From an uncultured Prevotellaceae bacterium (GTDB taxonomy: Bacteria > Bacteroidota > Bacteroidia > Bacteroidales > Bacteroidaceae): DNA of 64,000 nucleotides. How positions within the stretch are numbered: position 1 is the first letter of the stretch; each line of letters begins with the position of its first letter. Below, piece after piece: positions 44,958 to 55,094 of this stretch. Location: assembly GCA_900316505.1 (NCBI GenBank), contig ONDH01000010.1:1-64000 (forward strand), written 5' to 3'. The notes beneath the pieces were generated by a model. The model had not been told where the DNA came from. It saw only the letters and a program-made list of their open reading frames with translations, and made no database searches. A program made the position numbers and the translations under genes.

Positions 44958-47900
44958 ATGGGATTTTCATTAAACAAGCTTCTTAGCACATTGTTTGGCA
45001 ACAAGGCTTCTCGCGACATCAAGGAGATTCGCCCAATTGTAGAGCAAGTGCTTGCAGTGGAGCCAACCATTCAGCAACTCAGCAACGATGAACTTCGTGC
45101 CAAGGTCGATGAAATCAAGGCACAGTTGCAAGATAAGGTGAAGGACAAGCGTGCCGAGATTGCCGAGCTGAAAGAGCAGATTCAAAAAACTGAGATTGAT
45201 AAGCGTCAACCCATCTTCGAAGCCATCGACAAGAAAGAGGTGGAAGTGCTCGACCTCTTCGAAGAGGGTTTGACAGAAGTGTTGCCTACGGTATATGCCA
45301 TCGTAAAGGACACTGCACGCCGTTTTGCTGAAGCAGAGAATGGCGATGTCATCGTGACGGCAACCGATTTCGACCGTGATCTCTCCATCGAGCACGATTT
45401 CGTGGACATCGATGGTGACAAAGCCATTTGGCACAACCATTGGGTTGCTGGTGGCAACGAGATGACCTGGAACATGATTCACTACAACGTGCAGTTGTTT
45501 GGTGGTATCGTACTTCATCAGGGCAAGATTGCCGAGATGGCGACGGGTGAAGGTAAAACCCTCGTGGCAACCCTGCCTGTGTTCCTCAACGCCCTCTCGC
45601 GCAATGGTGTGCATGTGGTAACAGTCAACGACTACCTCGCCAAGCGTGACTCCGAATGGATGGGTCCTCTCTACATGTTCCACGGCTTAAGTGTGGATTG
45701 CATTGACAAGCACCAGCCCAACTCAGAAGAACGTCGCAGGGCATATCAGGCAGACATCACCTTCGGAACCAACAACGAGTTCGGTTTCGACTATCTGCGT
45801 GACAACATGGCGATGGCACCGAAAGACCTCGTGCAACGCATCCACAACTATGCCATTGTCGATGAGGTGGACTCCGTGCTCATTGACGATGCCCGTACCC
45901 CACTCATCATCTCAGGCCCTATTCCAAAAGGCGATGTGCAGATGTTTGAAGAGTACTGCCCCATCGTGGAACAGCTCGTTGAGGCACAGCGCCGCTTGGC
46001 TCAGAACTACCTCTCCGAAGCCAAGAAACTGATAGAGTCGGACAACAAGGACGATGTCACTGCAGGTTTCCTCTCCCTCTTCCGTGCCTACAAGAGTCTG
46101 CCGAAGAGCAACGCCCTCATCAAGTTCCTCTCACAGCCAGGCATCAAGACCGGACTCCTGCAGACAGAGGAAATCTACATGGAGAACAACAACCGCCGCA
46201 TGCCAGAAGCAATTGAGCCTTTGTTCTTCGTGGTGGATGAGAAGCTGAAGTCTGTGGAGATGACCGACAAGGGAAACCAACTCATTGCCAACATCGTGAA
46301 GGACGACACATTCTTCGTGCTCCCCGACATCACCACACAACTCTCCGCACTCGAAAACGAGAAGTTCGAGAACGAAGACGAGCGCCTTGCCAAGAAAGAC
46401 GCCATCATGCAGGACTACGCCCTCAAGGCAGAGCGTGTACATACCATCCAGCAGTTGCTGAAAGCCTACACCATGTTTGTGAAAGACGACGACTATGTCA
46501 TCATGGATGGTGAAGTCAAGATTGTCGATGAGCAGACTGGTCGTATCATGGAAGGTCGCCGTTGGAGCGATGGACTCCATCAGGCAGTCGAAGCTAAGGA
46601 ACGTGTGAAGGTGGAGGCAGCCACACAGACCTTCGCCACCATCACCCTGCAGAACTACTTCCGCATGTATCACAAGTTGGCAGGTATGACCGGTACAGCC
46701 ATCACCGAAGCAGGCGAATTCTGGGACATCTACAAGCTCGATGTGGTGGAGATTCCCACTAACCGCCCCATTGCCCGCATCGACATGAATGACCGCGTCT
46801 ATAAGACCAACCGCGAGAAATACAACGCCGTGATTGAGGAGATTGTGAAGATGCGCAACCTCGGACGCCCCGTGTTGGTCGGCACCACATCTGTCGAAAT
46901 CTCAGAATTGCTCTCACGCATGCTGAAGATGCGCAAGATACCCCATCAGGTGCTCAACGCGAAACTGCACCAGAAGGAAGCAGACATTGTGGCATTGGCA
47001 GGTCAAAGCACCCTTGGTGAAGTCATCAACGAGGATGGCACCACGGAAGAAAAGATGCTGGGAGCCGTGACCATCGCCACCAACATGGCAGGTCGTGGTA
47101 CCGACATCAAGCTCTCCGACGAGGTGAAAGCCGCAGGAGGTCTTGCCATCATCGGTACCGAGCGTCATGAGAGCCGTCGTGTGGACAGACAGTTGCGTGG
47201 ACGTTCCGGTCGTCAAGGTGACCCCGGTTCTTCCGTGTTCTATGTGTCACTCGAAGACAAGCTCATGCGCCTCTTTGCCAGCGACCGCATCTCGAAAGTT
47301 ATGGACCGTCTTGGATTCGAAGATGGAGAGATGATTGAGCACAAGATGATCAACCAGAGCATCGAGCGTGCCCAGAAGAAAGTGGAAGAAAACAACTTCG
47401 GCATCCGTAAGCGCCTGCTCGAATATGACGATGTCATGAACAAGCAACGTAAGGTCATCTACGAGCGTCGTCGCCATGCCCTCATGGGAGAACGTATCGG
47501 CATGGACATTGCCAACATGATATGGGACCGCGTGGTGCACATTCTCCAAAATGGTGACTACGAGAGTTGCAAGGAAGACTTCCTGCGCATCTTCGCCATG
47601 GAGATTCCGTTCGACATGGAGACCTTCGAGAACGAAAGCCGCGAGAAGCTCGAAGACCAAGCATTCGACATTGTCATCGATTCCTTCAAGAAGCGCAGCG
47701 CCCGTCTTGCCTCTGTGGCATTCCCTGTCATCAAGCAAGTGTATGAGACCAATGGGCAGAAGTACGAGAACATCCTGGTGCCCATTACCGACGGACGTCG
47801 TGTCTATCAGATTAGCATTCCGCTCAAGGAAGCCTACGAGACAGAAGGCAACTCCATTCTCGTTGCATTCGAGAAAGCCATCCTGCTCCACACCATCGAC

Positions 47901-48341
47901 GACGCATGGAAAGAAAACCTCCGTGCCCTCGACGAGCTCAAGCAATCCGTACAGAATGCTTCCTACGAGCAGAAAGACCCACTCCTCATCTTCAAACTGG
48001 AGTCTGTCAACCTCTTCGATACGATGGTCAACGAAATCAACGACGGCACCATCTCCGTGCTCATGCGCTGCTCCATTCCGATTGCACAGGAACGTGACGT
48101 GCAACAGGCACCAGCTTCATCCATGGAAGAGCCAAGCCAGCAGCACCTCACCGAGACTCACCAGAACCTCGACGAGATGTCAGAGACCCAGCGTCAGCAA
48201 GCACAGGCAGCACAGACTGACACCCGTGCCCGTCAACCCATTGCACCTATAGTGAACAATGGTCCAAAGATTGGACGCAACGACCCATGTCCATGCGGTT
48301 CCGGCAAGAAATACAAGAATTGTCACGGACGCGGTATGTAA
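44958..48341 (+). CDS. secA: preprotein translocase ATPase SecA
   Basis: 1127 residues, long as usual for Bacteroidota SecA. Walker A is [14 protein letters not shown] (near residue 195), the DEAD-type box is [20 protein letters not shown], and the second motor domain carries [12 protein letters not shown] and [23 protein letters not shown]. The C-terminus has the zinc-binding [19 protein letters not shown], which contacts SecB and phospholipid. It powers protein export through SecYEG. A long charged insertion near residues 50-80 (coiled coil) and the extended linker at 370-440 explain much of the extra length. A terminator follows at 48397. Confidence 0.97.
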   Translation: MGFSLNKLLSTLFGNKASRDIKEIRPIVEQVLAVEPTIQQLSNDELRAKVDEIKAQLQDKVKDKRAEIAELKEQIQKTEIDKRQPIFEAIDKKEVEVLDLFEEGLTEVLPTVYAIVKDTARRFAEAENGDVIVTATDFDRDLSIEHDFVDIDGDKAIWHNHWVAGGNEMTWNMIHYNVQLFGGIVLHQGKIAEMATGEGKTLVATLPVFLNALSRNGVHVVTVNDYLAKRDSEWMGPLYMFHGLSVDCIDKHQPNSEERRRAYQADITFGTNNEFGFDYLRDNMAMAPKDLVQRIHNYAIVDEVDSVLIDDARTPLIISGPIPKGDVQMFEEYCPIVEQLVEAQRRLAQNYLSEAKKLIESDNKDDVTAGFLSLFRAYKSLPKSNALIKFLSQPGIKTGLLQTEEIYMENNNRRMPEAIEPLFFVVDEKLKSVEMTDKGNQLIANIVKDDTFFVLPDITTQLSALENEKFENEDERLAKKDAIMQDYALKAERVHTIQQLLKAYTMFVKDDDYVIMDGEVKIVDEQTGRIMEGRRWSDGLHQAVEAKERVKVEAATQTFATITLQNYFRMYHKLAGMTGTAITEAGEFWDIYKLDVVEIPTNRPIARIDMNDRVYKTNREKYNAVIEEIVKMRNLGRPVLVGTTSVEISELLSRMLKMRKIPHQVLNAKLHQKEADIVALAGQSTLGEVINEDGTTEEKMLGAVTIATNMAGRGTDIKLSDEVKAAGGLAIIGTERHESRRVDRQLRGRSGRQGDPGSSVFYVSLEDKLMRLFASDRISKVMDRLGFEDGEMIEHKMINQSIERAQKKVEENNFGIRKRLLEYDDVMNKQRKVIYERRRHALMGERIGMDIANMIWDRVVHILQNGDYESCKEDFLRIFAMEIPFDMETFENESREKLEDQAFDIVIDSFKKRSARLASVAFPVIKQVYETNGQKYENILVPITDGRRVYQISIPLKEAYETEGNSILVAFEKAILLHTIDDAWKENLRALDELKQSVQNASYEQKDPLLIFKLESVNLFDTMVNEINDGTISVLMRCSIPIAQERDVQQAPASSMEEPSQQHLTETHQNLDEMSETQRQQAQAAQTDTRARQPIAPIVNNGPKIGRNDPCPCGSGKKYKNCHGRGM

Positions 48342-48396
48342 GCCGACAAGTTGAACAATCCTCACTCATTCGTGGAGTTTCCACTCCACCAACCCC

Positions 48397-48431
48397 AAAA
48401 GAGCGACAATGGATCCATTGCCGCTCTTTTT
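48397..48431 (+). terminator. terminator after secA
   Basis: An AAAGAGCG...CGCTCTTT stem continued by the palindrome CAATGGATCCATTG (one A/C mismatch), followed by TTTTT. Confidence 0.85.
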
Positions 48432-48637
48432 CATTTCACCGAAAGACAGAGGCATTTTGATGCCCTTGAAGTGGGGAAAAATGGATGAATTATGCATAAA
48501 ATACGATTCCCAAGTAAAATCGGTTATTAAATATTATATTTTGAACATTATTGGCTCACACGGAAATGCAGAAGGAATGCCTGCGCGGCGTGATGAGTAG
48601 TAACATGTTCGATTCAAATTCAGATCTATCTCATGTT

Positions 48638-48703
48638 GAAGTCCAATTGAACTCTAATTAAACTCTAATTGAAGTCTAATTGAGGTCTAATTAAACGCTA
48701 ATT
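48638..48703 (+). repeat. 11-bp tandem array I (GAACTCTAATT type)
   Basis: Six consecutive 11-bp units: GAAGTCCAATT, GAACTCTAATT, AAACTCTAATT, GAAGTCTAATT, GAGGTCTAATT, AAACGCTAATT. The spacer from 48432 to here has no recognised gene. Confidence 0.92.
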
Positions 48704-48740
48704 GAACACCAAAGGAGGACTCTTTCGTACACTTAACCAT

Positions 48741-48810
48741 GCTCTAGGCTGCTCCTTGCCTCCTCCTAAGCTGCTCCTTGGCTGTTCCTAGGCTGTTCCT
48801 AGGCTGCTCC
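48741..48810 (+). repeat. 11-bp tandem array II (TTCCTAGGCTG type)
   Basis: Six 11-bp units: GCTCTAGGCTG, CTCCTTGCCTC, CTCCTAAGCTG, CTCCTTGGCTG, TTCCTAGGCTG, TTCCTAGGCTG, then a partial CTCC. The sequence is unrelated to array I, but the period is the same. Confidence 0.9.
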
Positions 48811-48816
48811 AATGAG

Positions 48817-48871
48817 TAAGGCTAGAGTATGGCTAGAGTAAGGCTAGAGTATGCTTAGAGTATGGCTAGAG
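48817..48871 (+). repeat. 11-bp tandem array III (TAAGGCTAGAG type)
   Basis: Five 11-bp units alternating TAAGGCTAGAG and TATGGCTAGAG, one with CTTAG. Together with arrays I and II this makes three different arrays of one period within 234 bp. Confidence 0.92.
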
Positions 48872-48890
48872 CCTGCCTGGGAGTAAAAAA

Positions 48891-48917
48891 ATGGAAGATG
48901 GAAGATGGAAGATGAAG
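48891..48917 (+). repeat. 7-bp tandem array IV (ATGGAAG)
   Basis: Three exact ATGGAAG units and one ATGAAG remnant, adjoining the terminator hairpin at 48918. Confidence 0.85.
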
Positions 48918-48949
48918 AAGGGGGAGAAGTCAATCGACCTCTCCCCCTT
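48918..48949. terminator. terminator before the CE15 gene end
   Basis: A 10-bp perfect stem AAGGGGGAGA/TCTCCCCCTT with a 12-base loop. T-runs follow on both strands, so it can end the minus-strand CE15 transcript and anything crossing the arrays. Confidence 0.8.
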
Positions 48950-48978
48950 TTGATGTGAACATCTATGTACAAATGGTG

Positions 48979-50238
48979 TCACCACTTGATCCATTGACGA
49001 TAATCATAGCGTGTAGGATAGTCCTCTGGAGCTATGCGTACGGTGGTGTTGGCTTCCTTGCCCAAAAGGAACCTGTCAAGGAAGGCTTCCACTTCAGGGT
49101 ACTGCACTTCGGGAAGCTGGCAGTGTCCATGACCTGCCACGATGGAATAACCAATGCGGTCGGCAATGCCAAAGCGCTCCCACACCTTGATGGCTGCGTT
49201 GGCTGACACATACATGGATGGGTCGGCAAGCCATTCATAGTCGGGATTGCCCAGCAACAGCACGGCACGTGGACAACACATGGCTACAAGCTCGTGACGG
49301 TCATGAGGAAGTCTGTTCACTTTCTCTTCACCGAAGTTCTCCTTCAAGCTCTCCTTGAACCAGTTGTAGTCTGTCTTGTCAAGGTTCTCCACATTACCCA
49401 ATGTGCGTGAAACACGCCATGAGGCAGCACCACCTCCTCCGGGTTCCTGTGCGATAGTGAGGGCGACACGCTCGTCAAAGGCACCGCAGAAGAGTGCCAT
49501 CTTGCCTGCATAGGAGCAACCTGTCACACCGATGTGCTTCATGTCAATCTTGGTCACTTCGGGACCCAACTTCTGCAATCCGTCGAGCAAGCGGCTGAAG
49601 CCCCACGCCCATTCGCTGTATGCACCATTCTCCTTCAAATCAGGATAGAGCTTGTCGAAGGCATAGTTGCCTCGTCCGCCTCCTGCACCACGTCCCATCT
49701 GGGAGTAGCTGTTGACCTGACGCTCGTAGAAGGTCATCATGGCGATGTTGCGGTCGGTGAACAACTTGCGTGGCAAGGCATTGTTGCTGGCACCAATGAT
49801 GAGAGGATAAGGGGCTGTACCTTCTTTGGGATAGAAGATGGGGGTGGAGAGTGTCAGCACCTGTCCGTTGACATGCACATCAACGATGAGGGTGTCGCCC
49901 GACATGCGTGCATCGATGTCATCCATCGACACAGCGGGTTTCTTACCTATCTCATAGTGCTGAATCTGGTTGGCGATTTCCGAGCGACGCTGCTGCCACT
50001 GTGTCAAGTTCTTTGCTTCCTTTTTGCTATCAGCAAAGACAAAAGGATTGGGAAGTGTAGCCACATCGGGCATCTGATCGGCTGTGCCATATTTGGGTTC
50101 GGCAAACTTTGCCCCTGTGTTTTCTACAGAAAAGACAAGTGGCATTTGATTCTTCTGTGCCAACATAGGTTGTGAGCACACAAGACCCAGCAGGGAGAAG
50201 CACCCTCCCACAAGAGGGCTGATGAAAGATTTTTTCAT
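48979..50238 (-). CDS. CE15 family glucuronoyl (methyl)esterase
   Basis: 419 residues with a signal peptide ending PMLA-QK. The CE15 nucleophile motif is GVTGCSYAGKMALFCG, the acid lies in AQEPGGGGAASWR, and the catalytic histidine in AGHGHCQLPE; NPDYEWLADPSMY is also a family landmark. These enzymes cut the ester between lignin alcohols and 4-O-methylglucuronate on xylan, outside the cytoplasm. The gene follows a LacI regulator by 79 bases on the same strand and sits back-to-back with the KDG kinase/KDPG aldolase genes, consistent with one glucuronate-use regulon. The middle of the protein has a Gly-rich loop (GRGAGGGRGNYAF). Confidence 0.88.
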   Translation of the reverse strand: MKKSFISPLVGGCFSLLGLVCSQPMLAQKNQMPLVFSVENTGAKFAEPKYGTADQMPDVATLPNPFVFADSKKEAKNLTQWQQRRSEIANQIQHYEIGKKPAVSMDDIDARMSGDTLIVDVHVNGQVLTLSTPIFYPKEGTAPYPLIIGASNNALPRKLFTDRNIAMMTFYERQVNSYSQMGRGAGGGRGNYAFDKLYPDLKENGAYSEWAWGFSRLLDGLQKLGPEVTKIDMKHIGVTGCSYAGKMALFCGAFDERVALTIAQEPGGGGAASWRVSRTLGNVENLDKTDYNWFKESLKENFGEEKVNRLPHDRHELVAMCCPRAVLLLGNPDYEWLADPSMYVSANAAIKVWERFGIADRIGYSIVAGHGHCQLPEVQYPEVEAFLDRFLLGKEANTTVRIAPEDYPTRYDYRQWIKW

Positions 50239-50317
50239 AAGGTAATAGGTTAGAAATAATTTGTTTTTGGTTTGTATATTACGTTGATTGTCTGTTTATT
50301 GTTCAGTGTTTATTCAA

Positions 50318-51388
50318 CTAATCCTTATAAAAGTCAATATTCTCTTTTGTCAGCAACTCGATGGCCATGTAGTGGTCGCGTTTGATGTTCATCTTGAGCA
50401 CACAGGAGTTGAACATGGAACGGAAGCAGTCAAGTCCCTGCGACTGGGGGTGCTGTGCTATCAGGAAGTCTGCTGACCCGTTCTTGATGCACTGCACATT
50501 GGCATCGACGGCATCATAGCCAAGCATCGTGACATGGGGATGCTGGGGCATCTCGGTTCGCAAGAAATCAGCGATGATGTGGATGGAAGAGTTGAAGCAC
50601 AGGGCATGGCGTATTTCAGGATTCTTGGTGAAGAAATCCCGCATGATTTCCCGCATGCCCTCTTTATCGTACACATAGAGGTTCACATCCACAATTTCAA
50701 TCTTGGGGTTATGCTCTGCCATGTACTGACGGAAACCCACCTCGCGGTTCATTTGCTGGCGACTCGCCACACGCCCTTCGCCCAGCACCTTGAAGAGTGC
50801 CATCTTCGTGGTTTTTGAATCGGCTGCCAACGACATGATGCGTCCAGAAAACGCACCACTCTGCAACGAGTCCTGTCCGTAGAAGATGCGGTGGTTGAAC
50901 TCTGGCCAGTTGGAGTCGAGCAAGGCATAGGGAATGGCACGCTCATCCAGCTGAGCCGTGAATTTCGCCATGATGTTATAGTTAAAGATGGGACCAATGA
51001 TGACGGTGTCAGGATTGGAGTCCAAGAGGCTTTGGCACTCGACTTTGAACGATTCCGTGTTGAACGGGTCATAACGGAAGACCTTAAAGGAAATCTTGAA
51101 ATCGTTGAAACGTCTCACACCATCGGTCAGGCCATTCTCCACACGTGCCCAATAGCTATCCACCTCATGCATGGGCAGAATGGCTGCAAATTGATGCACG
51201 CTGTGAGAGGCAAGTGCTGATGCGTAATGATTGGGGGTGTAGTTGATTTCATCCATCACTTTCTGCACACGCTCCATGCTGATAGGCGACACATTGCCTC
51301 GGCCATGGATGATGCGGTCAACAGTGCCTACTGACACCCCTGCCCTTTCCGCGATGTCCTTAATACGAATCTTGGACGTTATCTCCAT
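50318..51388 (-). CDS. LacI family transcriptional regulator
   Basis: 356 residues. The N-terminal helix-turn-helix and hinge read IRIKDIAERAGVSVGTVDRIIHGRGNVS, and the effector domain is a type 1 periplasmic-binding fold (VIIGPIFNYNIMAKF, IPYALLDSNWPEF, HVTMLGYDAVDANVQC). It is divergent from kdgK and upstream of the CE15 gene, so it very likely controls both. The effector may be a uronate or KDG, by context only. A TAACTTTG box lies about 80 bases before the ATG. No perfect operator palindrome was found in the 278-bp divergent spacer by eye. Confidence 0.9.
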   Translation of the reverse strand: MEITSKIRIKDIAERAGVSVGTVDRIIHGRGNVSPISMERVQKVMDEINYTPNHYASALASHSVHQFAAILPMHEVDSYWARVENGLTDGVRRFNDFKISFKVFRYDPFNTESFKVECQSLLDSNPDTVIIGPIFNYNIMAKFTAQLDERAIPYALLDSNWPEFNHRIFYGQDSLQSGAFSGRIMSLAADSKTTKMALFKVLGEGRVASRQQMNREVGFRQYMAEHNPKIEIVDVNLYVYDKEGMREIMRDFFTKNPEIRHALCFNSSIHIIADFLRTEMPQHPHVTMLGYDAVDANVQCIKNGSADFLIAQHPQSQGLDCFRSMFNSCVLKMNIKRDHYMAIELLTKENIDFYKD

Positions 51389-51467
51389 ATTTTATTTTAT
51401 CTTCACAATCTCTTTTTAGTCCCGAATCTTATGCCGGCATTCGGAATCCGACTCAGGAAAAACTGTG

Positions 51468-51475
51468 CAAAGTTA
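51468..51475 (-). promoter_or_regulatory. -7 promoter box TAACTTTG for lacI-type gene
   Basis: An exact TAnnTTTG match on the minus strand in the divergent spacer. Confidence 0.6.
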
Positions 51476-51571
51476 ACGCTTTTTAATCATATAAAAATCT
51501 AAAATGGGTAAAATTTCGCTGTCTATGTTTTTTTTGTAGGACAAAACAACTTTTTTCTCGCAAAAAAACCT

Positions 51572-51579
51572 TACATTTG
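51572..51579 (+). promoter_or_regulatory. -7 promoter box TACATTTG for kdgK-eda-pfp
   Basis: A TAnnTTTG match with a leader of about 85 bases. The adjoining GCATGCTAATTTAGCGTGTG is rich in short symmetries and is the best candidate for operator sequence. Confidence 0.55.
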
Positions 51580-51666
51580 CATGCTAATTTAGCGTGTGGT
51601 TGGCTTATCACACACATTTTTTGAGAACAAACAGAACTACATAACAAGAAACATTTGAACTATCAC

Positions 51667-52689
51667 ATGGCAAAAATCGTAACTATGGGCGAAATTATGC
51701 TTCGCCTTTCACCAGAAGGAAACTATCGTTTCGTTCAAGCAGACAAGTTCAACATCATACTAGGTGGCGGAGAAGCTAACGTGGGCATCAGCTTGGCAAA
51801 CTTCGGACATGAGAGCGTGTTTGTAAGTAAATTGCCTAAGCATGAAATTGGACAGATTGCTGTCAACGCCCTTCGCAAGTATGGCGTCAACACTGACTTC
51901 ATTGCCCGTGGCGGCAACCGCATCGGACTCTACTATGCCGAGACAGGTGCCAGCATGCGCCCCTCAAAGGTCATCTACGACCGCGCCAATTCTGCCATTG
52001 CAGAGGCAAAACCCGAAGATTTCGATTTCGACAAGATATTTGAAGGTGCCGACTGGTTCCACTGGTCAGGCATCACACCAGCCATCAGCGATGCTTCCGC
52101 AGAGTGTCTGCGCCAGGCATGTATCGCAGCTAAGAAGCATGGCGTGACCGTATCGTGCGACCTCAACTTCCGCAAGAAATTGTGGACAAGCGAGAAAGCC
52201 ATCTCCATCATGCGCCCTCTGATGCAGTATGTTGACGTGTGCATCGGCAATGAGGAAGACGCAGAACTGTGTCTTGGTTTCAAGCCTGATGCTGATGTGG
52301 AGGCAGGTGTGACTGACGCTGCTGGTTATGAAGGCATTTTCAAGGCAATGGCCAAAGAGTTCGGTTTCAAATATGTAGTGTCAACACTCCGTGAGAGTTT
52401 CTCAGCCACTCACAATGGTTGGAAGGCACTCATCTATGACGGAAAGGAATTCTATCAGAGCAAGCGCTACGACATTAACCCCATCATCGACCGTGTGGGT
52501 GGTGGCGACTCTTTCTCTGGAGGTCTCATCCACGGCTTGCTGACCAAGCCCACACAGGGTGAGGCATTGGAGTTTGCTGTGGCTGCTTCAGCTTTGAAGC
52601 ACACCATTCCTGGAGACTTCAACCATGTGTCCATCGAAGAGGTGGAAGCGCTGGCAGGTGGCAATGCCAATGGTCGCGTTCAACGTTAA
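51667..52689 (+). CDS. kdgK: 2-keto-3-deoxygluconate kinase (PfkB family)
   Basis: 340 residues from MAKIVTMGEIMLRLSPEG; four codons upstream are open but not family-like. PfkB motifs are LGGGEANVGISLANFG near residue 35 and the catalytic RVGGGDSFSGGLIHGL near 275, where Asp is the base. KDG kinases share the WSGITPAISD and CDLNFRKKLW stretches seen here. It phosphorylates KDG from uronate breakdown to KDPG. The aldolase for the product follows 42 bases later, and a LacI regulator is divergent. Confidence 0.9.
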   Translation: MAKIVTMGEIMLRLSPEGNYRFVQADKFNIILGGGEANVGISLANFGHESVFVSKLPKHEIGQIAVNALRKYGVNTDFIARGGNRIGLYYAETGASMRPSKVIYDRANSAIAEAKPEDFDFDKIFEGADWFHWSGITPAISDASAECLRQACIAAKKHGVTVSCDLNFRKKLWTSEKAISIMRPLMQYVDVCIGNEEDAELCLGFKPDADVEAGVTDAAGYEGIFKAMAKEFGFKYVVSTLRESFSATHNGWKALIYDGKEFYQSKRYDINPIIDRVGGGDSFSGGLIHGLLTKPTQGEALEFAVAASALKHTIPGDFNHVSIEEVEALAGGNANGRVQR

Positions 52690-52731
52690 AAACACAGAGT
52701 TTCGGATTAGAGTTTAGTTAAGTATTCATTT

Positions 52732-53412
52732 ATGGCAAAATTTGACAAGTTGGCTGTTATGGCCAAGATTGGTAGCACAGGCATGGTCCCCGTGTTTTAC
52801 CACAAGGATGCAGAGGTGGCAAAGAAAGTCATCAAGGCTTGCTACGAAGGTGGTGTTCGTGCCTTCGAGTTCACAAACCGTGGCGACTTTGCCCATGAGG
52901 TATTTGCAGAGTGCGTGAAATTCGCAGCCACCGAATGCCCTGAGTTGGCATTGGGCGTTGGCTCTGTGGTGGATGCCCCCACTGCAGCTTTGTACATTCA
53001 GTTGGGTGCTTGCTTCGTAGTAGGTCCTCTCTTCAATCCTGAGATTGCTCCTGTATGCAATCGCCGTCTCATCCCTTACTGCCCAGGTTGCGGTTCTGTA
53101 AGTGAGGTGGGCAAAGCACAGGAATTGGGTTGCGACCTCACAAAACTCTTCCCCGGTGATGTCTATGGCCCCGCTATGGTGAAGAACCTCAAAGCACCAA
53201 TGCCTTGGTCAAAAATCATGGTCACTGGCGGTGTGGCTCCTACAGAGGAAAACCTCACAGCATGGTTCAAGGCTGGCGTGTTCTGCGTAGGCATGGGTTC
53301 CAAGCTCTTCCCTTCTGACAAAGTGAAGGCAGGCGACTGGCAATACGTGACTGACAAGTGCAAGGAAGCACTTTGCTACATTGAGGCAGCTCGCGAATCG
53401 CTCAACAAATAA
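52732..53412 (+). CDS. eda: KDPG aldolase (Eda)
   Basis: 226 residues of a TIM barrel. The general base Glu is in [12 protein letters not shown], and the Schiff-base lysine in [33 protein letters not shown] and [12 protein letters not shown] are also family features. It splits KDPG to pyruvate and glyceraldehyde 3-phosphate. It follows kdgK in one operon, giving the lower half of the Entner-Doudoroff/uronate route. No gluconate dehydratase is present in the window, so KDG presumably comes from uronates. Confidence 0.92.
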   Translation: MAKFDKLAVMAKIGSTGMVPVFYHKDAEVAKKVIKACYEGGVRAFEFTNRGDFAHEVFAECVKFAATECPELALGVGSVVDAPTAALYIQLGACFVVGPLFNPEIAPVCNRRLIPYCPGCGSVSEVGKAQELGCDLTKLFPGDVYGPAMVKNLKAPMPWSKIMVTGGVAPTEENLTAWFKAGVFCVGMGSKLFPSDKVKAGDWQYVTDKCKEALCYIEAARESLNK

Positions 53413-53453
53413 TTGACAATTTGATAATTATAACTATTAAAACATAACTTATT

Positions 53454-55094
53454 ATGGCAATTTCAAATCTTCAGAAAGCTCGTGCTGCTTATCAGCCCAA
53501 GCTTCCAAAAGCACTTCAGGGTCCTGTAAAGGCTGTTGAAGGTGCTGCCACTCAGTCTGTTGGTAATCAGGCTGAAATCAAGGAACTCTTCCCCAACACT
53601 TACGGCATGCCTGTCATCACATTCCAGCCAGGTGAGCCCGTTGCATTGGAACCATTCAACGTGGGTATCATCCTCTCAGGCGGTCAGGCTCCTGGTGGTC
53701 ACAACGTGATCTCTGGTCTGTTCGACGGTGTGAAGTCACTCAACCCTGCTAACAAGCTCTATGGTTTCATCCTTGGTCCTGGCGGTCTCGTTGACCACAA
53801 GTACATGGAAATCACTCCTGAGTTGATGGATCAGTACCGTAACACTGGTGGTTTCGACATCATCGGTTCTGGCCGCACCAAACTGGAGGAAGAGGATCAG
53901 TTTGAGAAGGGTATCCAGATTCTTCGCGAACTGAAGATTAAGGCACTCGTCATCATCGGTGGTGACGACTCTAACACCAACGCTTGTGTATTGGCAGAGT
54001 ACTATGCTGCCAAGAAGTATGGCGTTCAGGTGATTGGCTGTCCTAAGACTATCGACGGAGACCTGAAGAACGAGCAGATTGAGACTTCTTTCGGTTTCGA
54101 CACTGCATGTAAGACTTACTCAGAGCTCATCGGTAACATCCAGCGCGACTGTAACTCAGCACGTAAATACTGGCACTTCATCAAGGTGATGGGTCGTTCA
54201 GCTTCTCACATCGCCCTTGAGTGCGCACTTCAGTGCCAGCCTAACATCTGCCTCGTATCAGAGGAGGTAGAGGCTAAGGCTATGTCACTCGATGACGTTG
54301 TTACATACATCGCCACCGCTGTAGCTAAGCGTGCTGAAGATGGCAACAACTTCGGTACAGTGGTGATTCCTGAAGGTATCATCGAGTTCATTCCAGCCAT
54401 CAAGAAGCTCATCGCTGAGCTCAACGACGTGCTTGCATTGCCAGAAGCTCAGAGCATCAACAGCGGCAACGAACAGATTGAGTTCGTGAAGCGTCATCTC
54501 TCTAAGGAGAACCTCAACGTGTTCAAGTCACTTCCTTCTGATGTGGCTGCTCAGCTCGCTCTCGACCGCGACCCTCACGGAAACGTGCAGGTATCTCTCA
54601 TCGAGACCGAGAAGCTGCTCTCTCGCATGGTGGCAGACAAGCTCGCCATCTGGAAGCACCAGGGCAAGTATGTTGGCAAGTTCGGCACACAGCACCACTT
54701 CTTCGGTTACGAAGGTCGTTGCGCTGCTCCTTCTAACTACGATGCTGACTACTGCTACTCATTGGGTTACAACGCATCTCGCCTCATTGCCAATGGCAAG
54801 ACTGGTTACATGTCTGTCATCAAGAACACCACAGCTCCTGCTGCTGAGTGGATTGCCGGTGGTGTGCCAATCACCATGATGATGAACCTCGAGAAGCGCA
54901 ATGGTAAGATGAAGCCTGTCATCCGCAAGGCACTTGTTGAGTTGGATGGCGCTCCATTCAAGTACTTCGCTGCACATCGTGACGAGTGGGCAAGAGAAAC
55001 TGCATACGTATATCCTGGTCCTATCCAGTACTGGGGTCCAACAGAAGTGTGCGACCAGCCTACCATCACTCTAAAGTTAGAACAGGCTAAGTAA
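53454..55094 (+). CDS. pfp: PPi-dependent 6-phosphofructokinase
   Basis: 546 residues, the long clade of PPi-PFK. The GGDDSNTNA motif carries the second Asp that marks PPi use (ATP enzymes read GGDG). Others are [37 protein letters not shown] and [16 protein letters not shown]. It interconverts fructose 6-phosphate and fructose 1,6-bisphosphate with pyrophosphate, reversibly. The gap to eda is 41 bases, so glycolysis is tied to KDG use. Its stop overlaps the GH25 start (TAATG). Confidence 0.95.
   Translation: MAISNLQKARAAYQPKLPKALQGPVKAVEGAATQSVGNQAEIKELFPNTYGMPVITFQPGEPVALEPFNVGIILSGGQAPGGHNVISGLFDGVKSLNPANKLYGFILGPGGLVDHKYMEITPELMDQYRNTGGFDIIGSGRTKLEEEDQFEKGIQILRELKIKALVIIGGDDSNTNACVLAEYYAAKKYGVQVIGCPKTIDGDLKNEQIETSFGFDTACKTYSELIGNIQRDCNSARKYWHFIKVMGRSASHIALECALQCQPNICLVSEEVEAKAMSLDDVVTYIATAVAKRAEDGNNFGTVVIPEGIIEFIPAIKKLIAELNDVLALPEAQSINSGNEQIEFVKRHLSKENLNVFKSLPSDVAAQLALDRDPHGNVQVSLIETEKLLSRMVADKLAIWKHQGKYVGKFGTQHHFFGYEGRCAAPSNYDADYCYSLGYNASRLIANGKTGYMSVIKNTTAPAAEWIAGGVPITMMMNLEKRNGKMKPVIRKALVELDGAPFKYFAAHRDEWARETAYVYPGPIQYWGPTEVCDQPTITLKLEQAK

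Noticed and set aside
47247..48104. Long open frame antisense to secA
   Set aside because: The secA reading frame is unambiguous here, including the helicase motifs.
48409..48600. Small open frame after secA
   Set aside because: It overlaps the secA terminator hairpin and has no start signal or family resemblance.
48638..48871. 11-bp arrays considered as CRISPR or iterons of an origin
   Set aside because: No spacer/repeat alternation, and no DnaA boxes or rep gene nearby; origin function is not supported.
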